From: Microbacterium sp. EYE_78
Lineage (GTDB): Bacteria > Actinomycetota > Actinomycetes > Actinomycetales > Microbacteriaceae
Reading direction: 5' to 3'
Assembly: GCF_023149035.1 (NCBI RefSeq)
Contig: NZ_JAHXMY010000002.1
Coordinates: 1,178,001-1,242,000 of the forward strand
Length of the DNA: 64,000 nucleotides
In this document: positions 19,618 to 28,013 of the stretch, in pieces
How positions within the stretch are numbered: position 1 is the first letter of the stretch
Layout: each line of letters begins with the position of its first letter
The notes under the pieces: generated by a model
The model's input: only the letters and a program-made list of their open reading frames with translations
What the model was told of the DNA's origin: nothing
Database searches by the model: none
Program-made: the position numbers and the translations under genes

Positions 19618-20664
19618 GTGGCTACACCCTCACCGCGCGAGACCAAGGTGCTCTGGCTGGCGCGCCTCGAGTACCGGTTCCACGCCTGGCGCGAGAATCG
19701 CGCCCGTGCGCGTGGGCGCCGCCCGACCGTCGCGGCCTTCCCCGGGTACGGCAGCACCGAGTGGGTCCGGGTCCTCGGACGCGTCCTGATCCCGCCCAAG
19801 CAGAAGACCCGCGAACGCGGTGACTACGCGGGCGTGCGCGGCTGGCGGAGCTTCGCGTCCGTCCCCGTCGCCCACGCCTCCGTGACCGTCGAGGTCGACG
19901 GGGTCTCGCACGAGGTCGCCGCCGATCGAGGCGGCGTCGTCGACATCGTCCTCCCCGCGTCGCTCCCCGCGGGGTGGCAGACCGTCACCATGAGCGTCGA
20001 GGGCAGCGAACCCGTCGAAGCGCGGGTGTTCATCGTGGCCGACGACGTGCGCTTCGGGGTCATCTCCGACATCGACGACACCGTCATGGTGACGGCGCTC
20101 CCCCGCCCGTTCCTCGCCGCGTGGAACTCGTTCGTCCTGAACGAGCACGCGCGTCAGCCGGTGCCCGGAATGGCGGTGCTCCTGGAGCGACTCATGCGAG
20201 ACAACCCCGGCGCACCGATCCTCTACCTGTCCACGGGCGCCTGGAACGTGGCGCCGACGCTGGTCAGGTTCCAACGCCGTCATCTGTTCCCCTCGGGCGC
20301 GCTCCTGCTCACCGACTGGGGCCCCACGCACGACCGATGGTTCCGCAGCGGCAAGGACCACAAGACGGAGAACCTGCGGCGCCTCGCGCGCGAGTTCCCG
20401 CAGATCGACTGGCTCCTGGTGGGCGACGACGGTCAGCACGATGACGCCATCTACACGGCGTTCACCGTGGAGCACCCCGACCAGGTCGCCGCCGTCGCGA
20501 TCCGACGCCTCACCCCCGCCGAGGCGATCCTCGCCGGTGGACGGACGACCGTCGACGACCACACGGCCGCAGGCGTGCCGTGGGTGACCGGTGACGACGG
20601 CGCGGATCTGCTCGAGCGTCTCACCGACGTCGCGGTCGTCCGCGATGTCCCCGACCCCTCCTAG
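19618..20664 (+). CDS. App1-like phosphatase (DUF2183 catalytic domain)
   Basis: The yeast relative App1 is a Mg-dependent phosphatidate phosphatase. The 348-residue protein has the HAD-type DxDxT motif in FGVISDIDDTVMVTAL around residue 150, the family sequence PILYLSTGAWN, and LLVGDDGQHDDAIYT near residue 270. No transmembrane segment or signal peptide is obvious. It begins with GTG four bases after the dedA stop, so the two form a small operon. A lipid phosphatase role is inferred from the family and the neighbour, not shown. Confidence 0.85.
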   Translation: MATPSPRETKVLWLARLEYRFHAWRENRARARGRRPTVAAFPGYGSTEWVRVLGRVLIPPKQKTRERGDYAGVRGWRSFASVPVAHASVTVEVDGVSHEVAADRGGVVDIVLPASLPAGWQTVTMSVEGSEPVEARVFIVADDVRFGVISDIDDTVMVTALPRPFLAAWNSFVLNEHARQPVPGMAVLLERLMRDNPGAPILYLSTGAWNVAPTLVRFQRRHLFPSGALLLTDWGPTHDRWFRSGKDHKTENLRRLAREFPQIDWLLVGDDGQHDDAIYTAFTVEHPDQVAAVAIRRLTPAEAILAGGRTTVDDHTAAGVPWVTGDDGADLLERLTDVAVVRDVPDPS

Positions 20665-20667
20665 GCT
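20662..20667 (+). promoter_or_regulatory. Leaderless -10 box of the SRAP gene
   Basis: TAGGCT, six bases, then ATG at 20674. The box overlaps the last codons of the App1 gene, so the SRAP gene has its own promoter inside the preceding gene. Confidence 0.55.
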
Positions 20668-20673
20668 GATCGC

Positions 20674-21381
20674 ATGTGTGGTCGCTTCGTCGTCGCGAAC
20701 GTCGCCTCCGAGCTCGTCGGTGTCCTCCGGGTCGACGTCGAGGGTGACGACCTGCCCGCCCCGTCGTACAACGTCGCCCCGACCGCGCAGGTCGGCATCG
20801 TGCTCGATTCCGCGAAGACCGACCCGCCGACGCGGCGTCTCGAGTCCGCTCGGTGGGGCCTCGTCCCCGGATGGGCGAAGGATCTCAAGGTCGGCGCGCG
20901 CGCGTTCAACGCCCGCTCCGAGGAGCTCGAGGACAAGCCGATGTTCCGCCAGGCGCTCATCAAGCGCCGAGCCGTCGTCCCTGCCACCGGCTACTACGAA
21001 TGGCAGAGCACCGACGAGGGGAAGACGCCCTACTTCATCCATCCCGCCGACGGGTCGCCGTTGCTGTTCGCCGGCCTCTACGAGTGGTGGAAGGATCCGC
21101 AGAAGGCGGATGACGACCCGACCCGGTGGGTGCTGTCGTTCACGATCCTCACCCGCGACGCGGTGGCTCCGCTCGGATCGATCCATGACCGGATGCCGCT
21201 GTTCCTCGACGCAGACTTCGCCGATGCCTGGCTCGACACCGACGTCGACAACGTCGGCGATCTGCTCGACGCCGCCGTCGACGCAGCGCCGCACGTCGTC
21301 GAGGGGCTCACCGACCATGTGGTGGATGCCGCTGTCGGCAATGTGCGCAACGACTCGCCCGCGCTCATCGACCCGGTCTGA
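20674..21381 (+). CDS. SRAP domain protein (HMCES/YedK family abasic-site DNA-protein crosslinker)
   Basis: SRAP proteins protect abasic sites in single-stranded DNA by forming a thiazolidine crosslink through the N-terminal cysteine. The 235-residue protein begins MCGRFV, with Cys2 exposed after Met removal. It has the conserved NVAPTA (asparagine), ARWGLVPGWAKD, FNARSEEL, CHRLLR-equivalent ATGYYEW (catalytic glutamate) and the histidine region SIHDRMP. All residues known to matter in YedK are present. Length is normal. The glycosylase-like gene follows seven bases downstream, suggesting a repair pair. Confidence 0.95.
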   Translation: MCGRFVVANVASELVGVLRVDVEGDDLPAPSYNVAPTAQVGIVLDSAKTDPPTRRLESARWGLVPGWAKDLKVGARAFNARSEELEDKPMFRQALIKRRAVVPATGYYEWQSTDEGKTPYFIHPADGSPLLFAGLYEWWKDPQKADDDPTRWVLSFTILTRDAVAPLGSIHDRMPLFLDADFADAWLDTDVDNVGDLLDAAVDAAPHVVEGLTDHVVDAAVGNVRNDSPALIDPV

Positions 21382-21388
21382 GGCCCGC

Positions 21389-22246
21389 GTGGGCACGCGG
21401 CACTCCCCCATCCTCGAACGGTCCGACTGGGCCGAGCGGATGCGGGCCCACGCCGGTCGCGCGGACGCACTCACCGCGGGACGTCGGAGGCGTGCCGAGC
21501 GCGGTGAGACCCACCCGGTGGACGACTTCCTCTACACGTACTACTCGTACAAGCCGTCGTTGCTGCGGCGCTGGCATCCCGGCCGCGGGACGGCCCTTGG
21601 AGACGCGGCGGATGCTCCGCACGCGGGATGGCGGTGGTATCGGTCCGACGGTGCCGTCGTGGTCGCCGATGCGGAGGGTTTCCTGTCCGACAAGCAACCG
21701 CTGGTCCGGGCGATCCGAGGCATCCTCTCGAGCACGCTCGCCCGCACCGGATCGTTCGGCTGCTTCGGCATGCACGAGTGGGCCATGGTGTACCGGGATC
21801 GTGCCACGCGGCATCCCGTCCCGCTCCGACTCGGGCCGGACGCCACCGACGCGGTGGTCGAGTCGCACGACCTCCGCTGCACGCACATCGACGCCTTCCG
21901 GTTCTTCACCGACGAGGCCGTTCCCCGCAACCGCTTCGCTCCGACGCGCGAGACGCAGGCGGCCACCGAGCAGCCCGGCTGCCTGCATACGGGGATGGAC
22001 CTCTACAAGTGGGCGGTCAAACTGGGGCCTCTGGTGCCGGGCGAGCTCCTCCTCGACGCGTTCGAACTCGCCCGCGACATCCGCGAACTCGATATGCGCG
22101 CGTCCCCGTACGACCTGCGCGACTGGGGCTACGCGCCCGTGGCCGTCGAGACGCCCGCGGGCAAGTCCGCATACGTCTCGGCGCAGCGGGGGTTCACCGA
22201 TCGGGCCCAGCCGATCCGCACGAGCCTCCTCGCCCTGATCGACTGA
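21389..22246 (+). CDS. Putative 3-methyladenine DNA glycosylase-like protein
   Basis: A 285-residue actinobacterial protein that databases usually label 3-methyladenine DNA glycosylase; the enzymatic basis for that label is unclear to me. It has DDFLYTYYSYKPSLLRRWHPG near residues 40-60, then FGCFGMHEWAMVYR, and a C-terminal DMRASPYDLRDWGYAPV segment. There is no helix-hairpin-helix motif of the classical AlkA type. The GTG at 21389 is the first in-frame start after the SRAP stop. The seven-base spacing suggests cotranscription, which fits a shared DNA-repair role. Confidence 0.7.
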   Translation: MGTRHSPILERSDWAERMRAHAGRADALTAGRRRRAERGETHPVDDFLYTYYSYKPSLLRRWHPGRGTALGDAADAPHAGWRWYRSDGAVVVADAEGFLSDKQPLVRAIRGILSSTLARTGSFGCFGMHEWAMVYRDRATRHPVPLRLGPDATDAVVESHDLRCTHIDAFRFFTDEAVPRNRFAPTRETQAATEQPGCLHTGMDLYKWAVKLGPLVPGELLLDAFELARDIRELDMRASPYDLRDWGYAPVAVETPAGKSAYVSAQRGFTDRAQPIRTSLLALID

Positions 22247-22258
22247 GCCCGGTCGACC

Positions 22259-24172
22259 TCACACCAGATCGATGCGCGCGTCGGGATTGTTCAGGATGAC
22301 CACCGGCGTGACGGGCGAGTGGCCCGCGGCGACGATGCGCTGACGATCGAATCGCACCAGCGGATCGCCCGTCTTCACTCGTTGGCCTGCGGAGACGAGC
22401 GTGCGGAAGCCGTCCCCCTGCATCTCGACGGTGTCGATCCCGATGTGGATGAGCAGCTCCGTGCCGTCGTCCAGCCTCAGCCCGACGGCGTGACCTGTCG
22501 GGAAGACACTCTCCACCATCCCGTCCGCCGGGGCGGTGACGACCTCATCAGAGGGGTCGATCGCGATGCCCGGCCCCATCGTGCCGTCCGAGAACATGGC
22601 GTCCGGCACGTCGGAGAGGGCGAGGATGCGGCCGGCGACGGGCGCGGTGAGTCGGACCACCGCGGGCGCCTGCGTCTCGATGGCGACTCCAGCGGCCGCG
22701 GGGACGCGGCTCGAGGCGCTGCGCCCGGCGATGACATCCTCCATCGCGTCCTTCACGAATTGGACGTTGAGCCCGTAGACCACCTGAACCGACCGTCCCC
22801 CCGGCTTGATCGTGCCCGCCGCGCCGGCTCTCCGGAGGGCGGACTCGTCCACGCGCGAGACGTCCGCGATCTCCATACGGAGGCGCGTGGCGCAGTTGTC
22901 GAGTTCGACGATGTTGTCCTTCCCGCCCAGCGCATCGACGAACCGCTCCGCCGTTGTGTGGAAGTCGCCTCGCGGCGCGGCATCCGTCTCCTCGTCGTCC
23001 ATGGCCTCGTCGTCTTCGCGTCCGGGTGTCTTCAGATCGAACCGTCGGATGATCCACCGGAAGACGACGAAGTAGATCACGAACCAGATCGGACCCATGA
23101 TGAGGATGATCCATGGGTTCTGCGCCAAAGGGTTCACCCAGCCCAGAACGAGATCGATGAATCCGCCTGAGAAGCCGAATCCCATCCGCACGGGCAGCAG
23201 CGCGGAGACGAAGAGCGAGATGCCCATGAACACGGCGTGGACGAGATAGAGCCACGGCGCGAGGAACATGAACGAGAACTCGAGCGGCTCGGTGACACCG
23301 ACGAAGAACGACGAGATGGCACCGGACAGCAGGATGCCGGCGGCCACCTTGCGACGCGTGGTCTTCGCGGTCACGTACATCGCCAGCGCGGCTCCCGGGA
23401 GCCCGAACATCATGACGGGGAAGAAACCGGTCATGTACTGACCCGTCTCACCGGCGACCCCGTCGCCCGCGGAGCCCTGCAGGAAGTTGTTCAGATCGTT
23501 GATGCCCGCGACATCGAACCAGAACACCGAGTTCAAGGCGTGGTGCAGGCCGAGGGGGATCAGCAGGCGGTTGAAGAATCCGTAGAGTCCGGCACCGACC
23601 GGTCCGAGGGTGACGATCCATTCGCCGAAGCTGACGAGTCCGCCGTAGACCAGCGGCCACAGGAACACGAGGACGATCGCGACGATGAGCGACAGGCCCG
23701 CCGTGACGATGGCGACGGAACGCTTTCCCGAGAAGAACGAGAGGGCGTCAGGGAGCTTCGTGTCCTTGAACCGGTTGTAACACCAGGCGCCGATGAGGCC
23801 GCAGATGATGCCCACGAAGACGTTCTGGACCTTTGTGAAGGCGGGATCGACGGCCTCGACGTCGACGCCGGTGAGTGCCGACATGGTCGCCGGACTCAGC
23901 ATCGTCGTCACGGTCAGCCAGGAGACGAGGCCCGCAAGGGCGGACGTCCCGTCCGACTTCTTCGCCATGCCGATGGACACACCGACCGCGAACAGGAGCG
24001 CGAGGTTGTTCAGCAGCGCACCGCCGGCCGCGCTGAGGAACGCCGACCCGATGTTGTCGGACCCACCGTTCGCGTTCTTGATCCAGTAGCCGATGCCCGA
24101 CAGGATCGCTGCGACCGGAAGGACGGCGACCGGCAGCATGAGCGACCTGCCGAGCCTCTGGAAGAACTTCAT
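22259..24172 (-). CDS. PTS system EIICBA, glucose/N-acetylglucosamine family
   Basis: Imports and phosphorylates a hexose or N-acetylglucosamine. All three PTS domains are in one 637-residue chain: EIIC with about ten membrane segments (about 1-380, including GLHHALNSVFWFDVAG), EIIB with the phosphocysteine motif DNCATRLRM near residue 426, and EIIA with LLIHIGIDTVEMQG near residue 575, the histidine acceptor. The GLHHALN...DVAGIND sequence is typical of NagE-like transporters, but the substrate cannot be settled. A GGAGAGA ribosome site precedes the ATG and TAGCCT at 24215-24220 is a probable -10. No nag genes are adjacent. Confidence 0.92.
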   Translation of the reverse strand: MKFFQRLGRSLMLPVAVLPVAAILSGIGYWIKNANGGSDNIGSAFLSAAGGALLNNLALLFAVGVSIGMAKKSDGTSALAGLVSWLTVTTMLSPATMSALTGVDVEAVDPAFTKVQNVFVGIICGLIGAWCYNRFKDTKLPDALSFFSGKRSVAIVTAGLSLIVAIVLVFLWPLVYGGLVSFGEWIVTLGPVGAGLYGFFNRLLIPLGLHHALNSVFWFDVAGINDLNNFLQGSAGDGVAGETGQYMTGFFPVMMFGLPGAALAMYVTAKTTRRKVAAGILLSGAISSFFVGVTEPLEFSFMFLAPWLYLVHAVFMGISLFVSALLPVRMGFGFSGGFIDLVLGWVNPLAQNPWIILIMGPIWFVIYFVVFRWIIRRFDLKTPGREDDEAMDDEETDAAPRGDFHTTAERFVDALGGKDNIVELDNCATRLRMEIADVSRVDESALRRAGAAGTIKPGGRSVQVVYGLNVQFVKDAMEDVIAGRSASSRVPAAAGVAIETQAPAVVRLTAPVAGRILALSDVPDAMFSDGTMGPGIAIDPSDEVVTAPADGMVESVFPTGHAVGLRLDDGTELLIHIGIDTVEMQGDGFRTLVSAGQRVKTGDPLVRFDRQRIVAAGHSPVTPVVILNNPDARIDLV

Positions 24173-24214
24173 CGTCTCTCCGTTCCCGGCTCCCAGGGGA
24201 TGGGGCCAGCCACG

Positions 24215-24220
24215 AGGCTA
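24215..24220 (-). promoter_or_regulatory. Putative -10 box of the PTS gene
   Basis: TAGCCT on the minus strand would give a leader of about 40 bases. I see no operator-like inverted repeat around it. Confidence 0.4.
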
Positions 24221-24332
24221 CTCAGCCCGGCGTCCCCACGACAGAGGCGCGCTGATGGCACGCGGCGGTGACGTCAAGGGCCTCGACCTCCGGCGTTGCA
24301 ACGGGGAGGCTGGGGGCGTCGAAAGGATCGCC

Positions 24333-24545
24333 GTGAACGCCGACAGCACCTCGCACTCCCCCGACCTCGACCGCTTCGTCGGCGGCGAGCAGGAAGGACT
24401 TCCTCCGGCACCCGAAGGCGCGCCGGACGGTGCCGGCACCGCGTCGCCCGAGGAGCGCTTCGTCGCCCCCGAAGGCGGCCGCCTCGAGGTCGATCGTGAC
24501 ACCGTGCCCGATGAGCGGATGCCGGAGTCAGACGGCGAGGACTGA
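24333..24545 (+). CDS. Small acidic hypothetical protein (70 aa)
   Basis: A 70-residue acidic protein beginning (GTG) VNADSTSHSPDLDRF and ending MPESDGED. A GAAAGGA ribosome site lies about six bases upstream. It is rich in Asp, Glu, Pro and Gly, has no hydrophobic segment and looks intrinsically disordered. I do not recognise a family. It converges with the lipoprotein gene nine bases away. The codon pattern favours the frame given; still, a short acidic frame in high-GC DNA can arise by chance. Confidence 0.5.
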   Translation: MNADSTSHSPDLDRFVGGEQEGLPPAPEGAPDGAGTASPEERFVAPEGGRLEVDRDTVPDERMPESDGED

Positions 24546-24554
24546 CGTCACCCG

Positions 24555-25238
24555 TCAGCTGTCCGAGATCGCAGCGTCGAGCGCCATACTCGACAGCTCG
24601 ACCGCGTCGTCGGGGCTGATCATGGTGCCTGCGACGGAGACCCAGAACCCGCCGTGGAACGAGTAGGCCAGGCCGTAGCCGATGCCTTCTTCGAACAGAT
24701 GGGAGTACGTGGGTGCGGGCCGGCCGTCGTCGGCGACGTAGCCGTCCTCACGGCGCGTGTACGTCGGCGAGGACTCCAGTGCGGTGATGAGGGTCGTCCG
24801 CTCGTTCGGCGGGATGGCGAGGAATGACACGGTGAACGCACCGTCGGAGCCGGGAATGCCCCAGGTGCAGCTGCCGAGGGGGTCGGAGCCGGCGGCAGCC
24901 CGCTGCGCGGCGGGTCCCGGCAGGCTCTCGGGGCTGAACTCGTCGACGTTCTCAACGGGCTCGTCGATCTCGTCGTCGAGGTTCTGATGCATCCAGTCGA
25001 GGCTCGCGATCGCGTCGCACTCAGGCGCGACGAGCGAGGCCGGCGACGGCGCTGCGGTCGGTGACGCGTCCGGTTCGGCCGTGGCTGCCGGAGTCGGCAC
25101 AGGAGTCCTCGACACCTCTGCCGCAGGCGACTCGGACTCGATCCCGATGAGGCCACCATCGGTCCGACCCGGCATGCAGCCGCTCAGCAAGACGACGATG
25201 CCGGCGATGGCCGGGAGGATGAGGAGGCTGCGGCGCAC
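24555..25238 (-). CDS. Putative secreted lipoprotein, DUF3558-like
   Basis: A 227-residue lipoprotein: the signal sequence ends in the lipobox LLSGC with lipidated Cys about residue 18, followed by a Thr/Pro/Ala-rich linker and a C-terminal domain with a pair of cysteines (APECDAI and LGSCTWGIPG). The cysteine spacing and CTW motif resemble the mycobacterial DUF3558 lipoproteins, but this is a loose match. The GTG at 25238 is chosen because TACGCT lies six bases upstream and the signal sequence starts there; longer in-frame starts run into the tRNA gene. Function unknown; it would sit on the outer face of the membrane. Confidence 0.75.
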   Translation of the reverse strand: MRRSLLILPAIAGIVVLLSGCMPGRTDGGLIGIESESPAAEVSRTPVPTPAATAEPDASPTAAPSPASLVAPECDAIASLDWMHQNLDDEIDEPVENVDEFSPESLPGPAAQRAAAGSDPLGSCTWGIPGSDGAFTVSFLAIPPNERTTLITALESSPTYTRREDGYVADDGRPAPTYSHLFEEGIGYGLAYSFHGGFWVSVAGTMISPDDAVELSSMALDAAISDS

Positions 25239-25244
25239 GGGATC

Positions 25245-25250
25245 AGCGTA
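25245..25250 (-). promoter_or_regulatory. Leaderless -10 box of the lipoprotein gene
   Basis: TACGCT on the minus strand, then six bases, then the GTG at 25238. It fixes the start of the signal peptide. Confidence 0.55.
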
Positions 25251-25322
25251 GCGAGCGGATCGGAGGACGATGGTCTCCGTTCGATATCGAGCGGACCCGA
25301 CCGCGGCTCTCGCCGCAGAGAC

Positions 25323-25349
25323 ACAAAACCCCCGGCGAACCGGGGTGTT
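25323..25349 (-). terminator. Terminator of tRNA-Ala
   Basis: A 6-bp GC stem (CCCCGG / CCGGGG) with a short loop and, on the minus strand, a TTTTG run directly after it. It follows the encoded CCA of the tRNA. Confidence 0.75.
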
Positions 25350-25425
25350 TGGTGGACCTGAGGGGACTCGAACCCCTGACCCCCTGCATGCCATGCAGGT
25401 GCGCTACCAGCTGCGCCACAGGCCC
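25350..25425 (-). tRNA. tRNA-Ala (anticodon GGC)
   Basis: On the minus strand the acceptor arms GGGCCTG and CAGGTCC pair over seven bases (one G-T). The anticodon stem CCTGC/GCAGG encloses the loop ATGGCAT, giving anticodon GGC. The T-loop reads GGTTCGAGTC. CCA is encoded at the 3' end (25350-25352). A TAAACT -10-like sequence lies about 20 bases upstream near 25455-25460. Confidence 0.95.
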
Positions 25426-25494
25426 TTCGTCGCCGCTCGCGGCAACTCATTCAGTTTACTACACGCCGAACTGTGGTCCGAACCACGGCCGCCG

Positions 25495-25875
25495 TCAGTT
25501 GTCGCCCGGCGTGTGCTCGGGAAGGCTGACGGCGATGACCGGGCAGTCCTTCCACAGCCGTTCGAGGCCGTAGAACACGCGCTCCTGCTCGTGGAAGACG
25601 TGCACGACGAGGTCGCCGAAGTCCAGCAGGATCCACCGGGACTCCTCGCGACCCTCGCGGCGCAACCGCTTCTGGCCGGCTTCGAGCATCTTCTCCTCGA
25701 CCTCGTCGGCGATCGCCGCGACGTTGCGCTCGCTGCTCCCCGTCACGAGGAGGAACGCATCGACGAGCGGCAACGGCTCGGAGACGTCGAAGGCGACCAG
25801 GTCCTCACCGCCCTTGCTGTCGGCGGCAGCGGCTGCCACCTGGACGAGTTCGTGGGTGTGCGGTGCGGCGACCAT
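25495..25875 (-). CDS. rsfS: Ribosomal silencing factor RsfS
   Basis: RsfS binds L14 on the large subunit and blocks subunit joining in slow growth or starvation. The 126-residue protein shows the family core: VAFDVSEPLPLVDAFLLVTGSSERNVAAIADEVEE read in parts, then SRWILLDFGDLVVHVFHEQERVFYGLERLW. Its ATG directly follows the stop of the preceding acidic membrane-protein gene with no gap. It is the last gene of nadD, the acidic protein gene and rsfS, a conserved grouping in bacteria for nadD and rsfS. Confidence 0.96.
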   Translation of the reverse strand: MVAAPHTHELVQVAAAAADSKGGEDLVAFDVSEPLPLVDAFLLVTGSSERNVAAIADEVEEKMLEAGQKRLRREGREESRWILLDFGDLVVHVFHEQERVFYGLERLWKDCPVIAVSLPEHTPGDN

Positions 25876-27141
25876 TCAGAAGACTCCGTTCGTGACGGCG
25901 AGGATGAGGACCGTTGCGAGTGCCAGGCCGAGCGCACCGGCACAGATCGCGAGGGTCATGATGAGCCGGCTGCCCTTCTCGGGCGCCGGCGGGCGGATGA
26001 TCTCGTCCGCGCTCTTGATCGTGCTGATCGCCGACGACGCGGCGATGGGGGTGGGTGAGGATGCTGGGGGGAGCTCGCCGTCGATGAGTGCCGCGTCGAT
26101 GTCCTTGCCGTCGGACGTGCCCGGTGCGGTGCCGGTCGACCCGTAGTTCTCCGGGAGGTTGTAGCTGCCGGTGATGATGAGCTCGCCGGTTCCCAGGATC
26201 GGCACCGACAGCGAATCGGTGTCAGGGGTCTGGGAGAGGATGAGCGCGTTCGGCGCAGAGGACGATCCGCTGCCACCGCGCGTCAGCAGCTGATCGAACG
26301 ACGGCGGCAGCTCGATGTCGGCGGCACCGCCCTCGAGCAGCTGCGCGCCGAGCGCGGGGGCGATGACCGGCGCGTCCTCGCGGTCAAGCTCGGTGTCGGT
26401 GCGGGACTCCGCGTCCGCGTGCTCCTCGGCATCGTCCTCGATCAGGACGTCCTCTTCGAGCGCGGCGCCACCGTCAGACTCGGCGTCGTCCTGCGTGGAC
26501 TCGGCGGTGTCCGCTTCGGATTCCGCGTCACCCTGCTCGAACTCGGCGTCGCCGTTCTCGGGTTCGGTGTCCGGCTCGACCTCCGCGTCCGGTTCGTCGA
26601 CGACCTCAGGGTCGGATCCCGCGGGCTCCGACTCGACGGGCTCCGCCTCCTCGGGCTCCCCCTCCTCGGGCTCGAAGTCCTCGGGCTCGGCGTCGGGCTC
26701 CGCCTCGACAGGCGCCGCCTCGTCACCGGTCGGTTCCGTCTCGGCATCCTGCTCGACGGTGCCCTCTCCAACGGCGGGCGACTCCTCCTCGCGCGAGGCA
26801 TCCTCGATCTCCGCGTCCGGCTCGACATCCGCCGGAGCGGGCGCCTCGTCGGAGCCGGCCGGGATGACATCGATCGACGCGGTCCGCAGCTTCGCCTGCT
26901 GACGCGCCCGCCGACGGGTGAACGGATGCTCGTCGAGGTCGACGTCGGGATCGGGCGCCTCGGGCAGCTGCACGGGCTCGGCGGCGCGCGGCAGCGGAGC
27001 CGACGGGGCGGTCGTCTTGGCTGCCTCCTCGGCGGCGGCTTCCGCCTCCTCCGAGGTGATGATCGGGGTGGATGCCGTGTTGCGCAGCTCGCGCAGCTGC
27101 CGCCGGGTCAGCGGTGGGCTCGGCTGGTCTGGTGTGCTCAT
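25876..27141 (-). CDS. Acidic, disordered, C-terminal tail-anchored membrane protein
   Basis: A 421-residue protein with an unusual layout: a basic N-terminal patch ([14 protein letters not shown]), a second basic patch [11 protein letters not shown] near residue 75, then about 170 residues made almost only of Glu, Asp, Ala, Pro and Ser (runs such as [20 protein letters not shown]), a conserved-looking segment ([22 protein letters not shown]) and a single C-terminal transmembrane helix ([24 protein letters not shown]) ending 4 residues before the stop. The ATG at 27141 overlaps the nadD stop (ATGA) and the next gene starts immediately after. The topology would put the acidic domain in the cytosol. 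I do not recognise a named family. Its place between nadD and rsfS suggests a membrane-linked or ribosome-related role, but this is inference. Confidence 0.85.
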   Translation of the reverse strand: MSTPDQPSPPLTRRQLRELRNTASTPIITSEEAEAAAEEAAKTTAPSAPLPRAAEPVQLPEAPDPDVDLDEHPFTRRRARQQAKLRTASIDVIPAGSDEAPAPADVEPDAEIEDASREEESPAVGEGTVEQDAETEPTGDEAAPVEAEPDAEPEDFEPEEGEPEEAEPVESEPAGSDPEVVDEPDAEVEPDTEPENGDAEFEQGDAESEADTAESTQDDAESDGGAALEEDVLIEDDAEEHADAESRTDTELDREDAPVIAPALGAQLLEGGAADIELPPSFDQLLTRGGSGSSSAPNALILSQTPDTDSLSVPILGTGELIITGSYNLPENYGSTGTAPGTSDGKDIDAALIDGELPPASSPTPIAASSAISTIKSADEIIRPPAPEKGSRLIMTLAICAGALGLALATVLILAVTNGVF

Positions 27142-27734
27142 GCCTTGCTCCGATACAGGTGGTGCTTCGCAATGTATTGGACCACGCCGTCGGGGACGAG
27201 GTACCAGACGGGGTGTCCGCGACGCACGCGCGCACGGCAGTCGGTCGAGGAGATCGACAGTGCGGGGATCTCGAGCACACTCACGTCGTCGGACGGGAGT
27301 CCCTCCACGCTGAGCGTGTGTCCGGGGCGCGAGACGGCGACGAAGTGCGCGAGGTCCCACAGCTCACTGACGTCACGCCAGCTCAGGATCTGTGCGATTG
27401 CGTCGGCGCCCGTGATGAAGAACAGCTCCGCGTCCGGCCGCTGCTCCTTCAGGTCGCGCAGGGTGTCGATCGTGTAGGTCGCGCCGCGCCTGTCGACATC
27501 GACACGACTGACCGTGAACATCGGGTTGGATGCCGTCGCGATGACGGTCATCAGGTACCGGTGCTCCGCCGACGAGACACCCGACTTCTGCCAGGGCTGA
27601 CCGGTCGGGACGAAGACCACCTCGTCGAGGTCGAACGATTGCGCGACCTCGCTGGCGGCGACCAGGTGTCCATGATGGATGGGGTCGAAGGTGCCACCCA
27701 TCACACCGATTCGCTGCGCCCGCGCGGTTGCCAT
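27138..27734 (-). CDS. nadD: Nicotinate-nucleotide adenylyltransferase
   Basis: Makes nicotinate adenine dinucleotide from NaMN and ATP in NAD synthesis. The 198-residue protein has the nucleotidyltransferase motif [12 protein letters not shown] near residues 13-24 and the C-terminal ISSTDCRAR signature. It also has [16 protein letters not shown], typical of NadD. Length is normal. It heads the nadD-acidic protein-rsfS set; the short gap to the small membrane-protein gene upstream (10 bases) suggests transcription may begin there. Confidence 0.96.
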   Translation of the reverse strand: MATARAQRIGVMGGTFDPIHHGHLVAASEVAQSFDLDEVVFVPTGQPWQKSGVSSAEHRYLMTVIATASNPMFTVSRVDVDRRGATYTIDTLRDLKEQRPDAELFFITGADAIAQILSWRDVSELWDLAHFVAVSRPGHTLSVEGLPSDDVSVLEIPALSISSTDCRARVRRGHPVWYLVPDGVVQYIAKHHLYRSKA

Positions 27735-27744
27735 CGACGCAGCC

Positions 27745-27969
27745 TCAGTGCTTGCCGTGGCCCGCCTGCTGCTGCACGGGGTTCTTGGCGGCGTAGGCCT
27801 CGGCCTTGTGCGAGTGACGGTTGGCGACGTTGCGGTACGACAGCACCACGAAGCCGAGCGCGAGGAAGAGGATGAATGCGATGACTCCGAAGATGAAGGT
27901 CTCCGCCATCACGTTGCCGTGGTGCTCGGTCTCGGCTGCGGCGAGGGCGAGGGTCGTCGCGAGGTTCAT
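27745..27969 (-). CDS. Small single-pass membrane protein (74 aa)
   Basis: A 74-residue protein with one hydrophobic helix ([21 protein letters not shown]) in the middle, an N-terminal Ala-rich part and a His/Lys-rich C-terminus ending AGHGKH. It looks like the small membrane proteins found beside nadD in Microbacteriaceae; no function is known to me. A TAAACT -10 candidate lies upstream at 28003-28008 and CGGAGCC sits 9 bases before the ATG. It is likely the first gene of the nadD operon. Confidence 0.75.
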   Translation of the reverse strand: MNLATTLALAAAETEHHGNVMAETFIFGVIAFILFLALGFVVLSYRNVANRHSHKAEAYAAKNPVQQQAGHGKH

Positions 27970-28002
27970 TCAGGCTCCGTTCGAGGGGACGCGTGCAGTG
28001 AC

Positions 28003-28008
28003 AGTTTA
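28003..28008 (-). promoter_or_regulatory. Putative -10 box of the small membrane gene and nadD operon
   Basis: TAAACT on the minus strand between proA and the 74-residue protein gene would start an mRNA with a leader of about 25-30 bases. Confidence 0.4.
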
Positions 28009-28013
28009 GGCGG

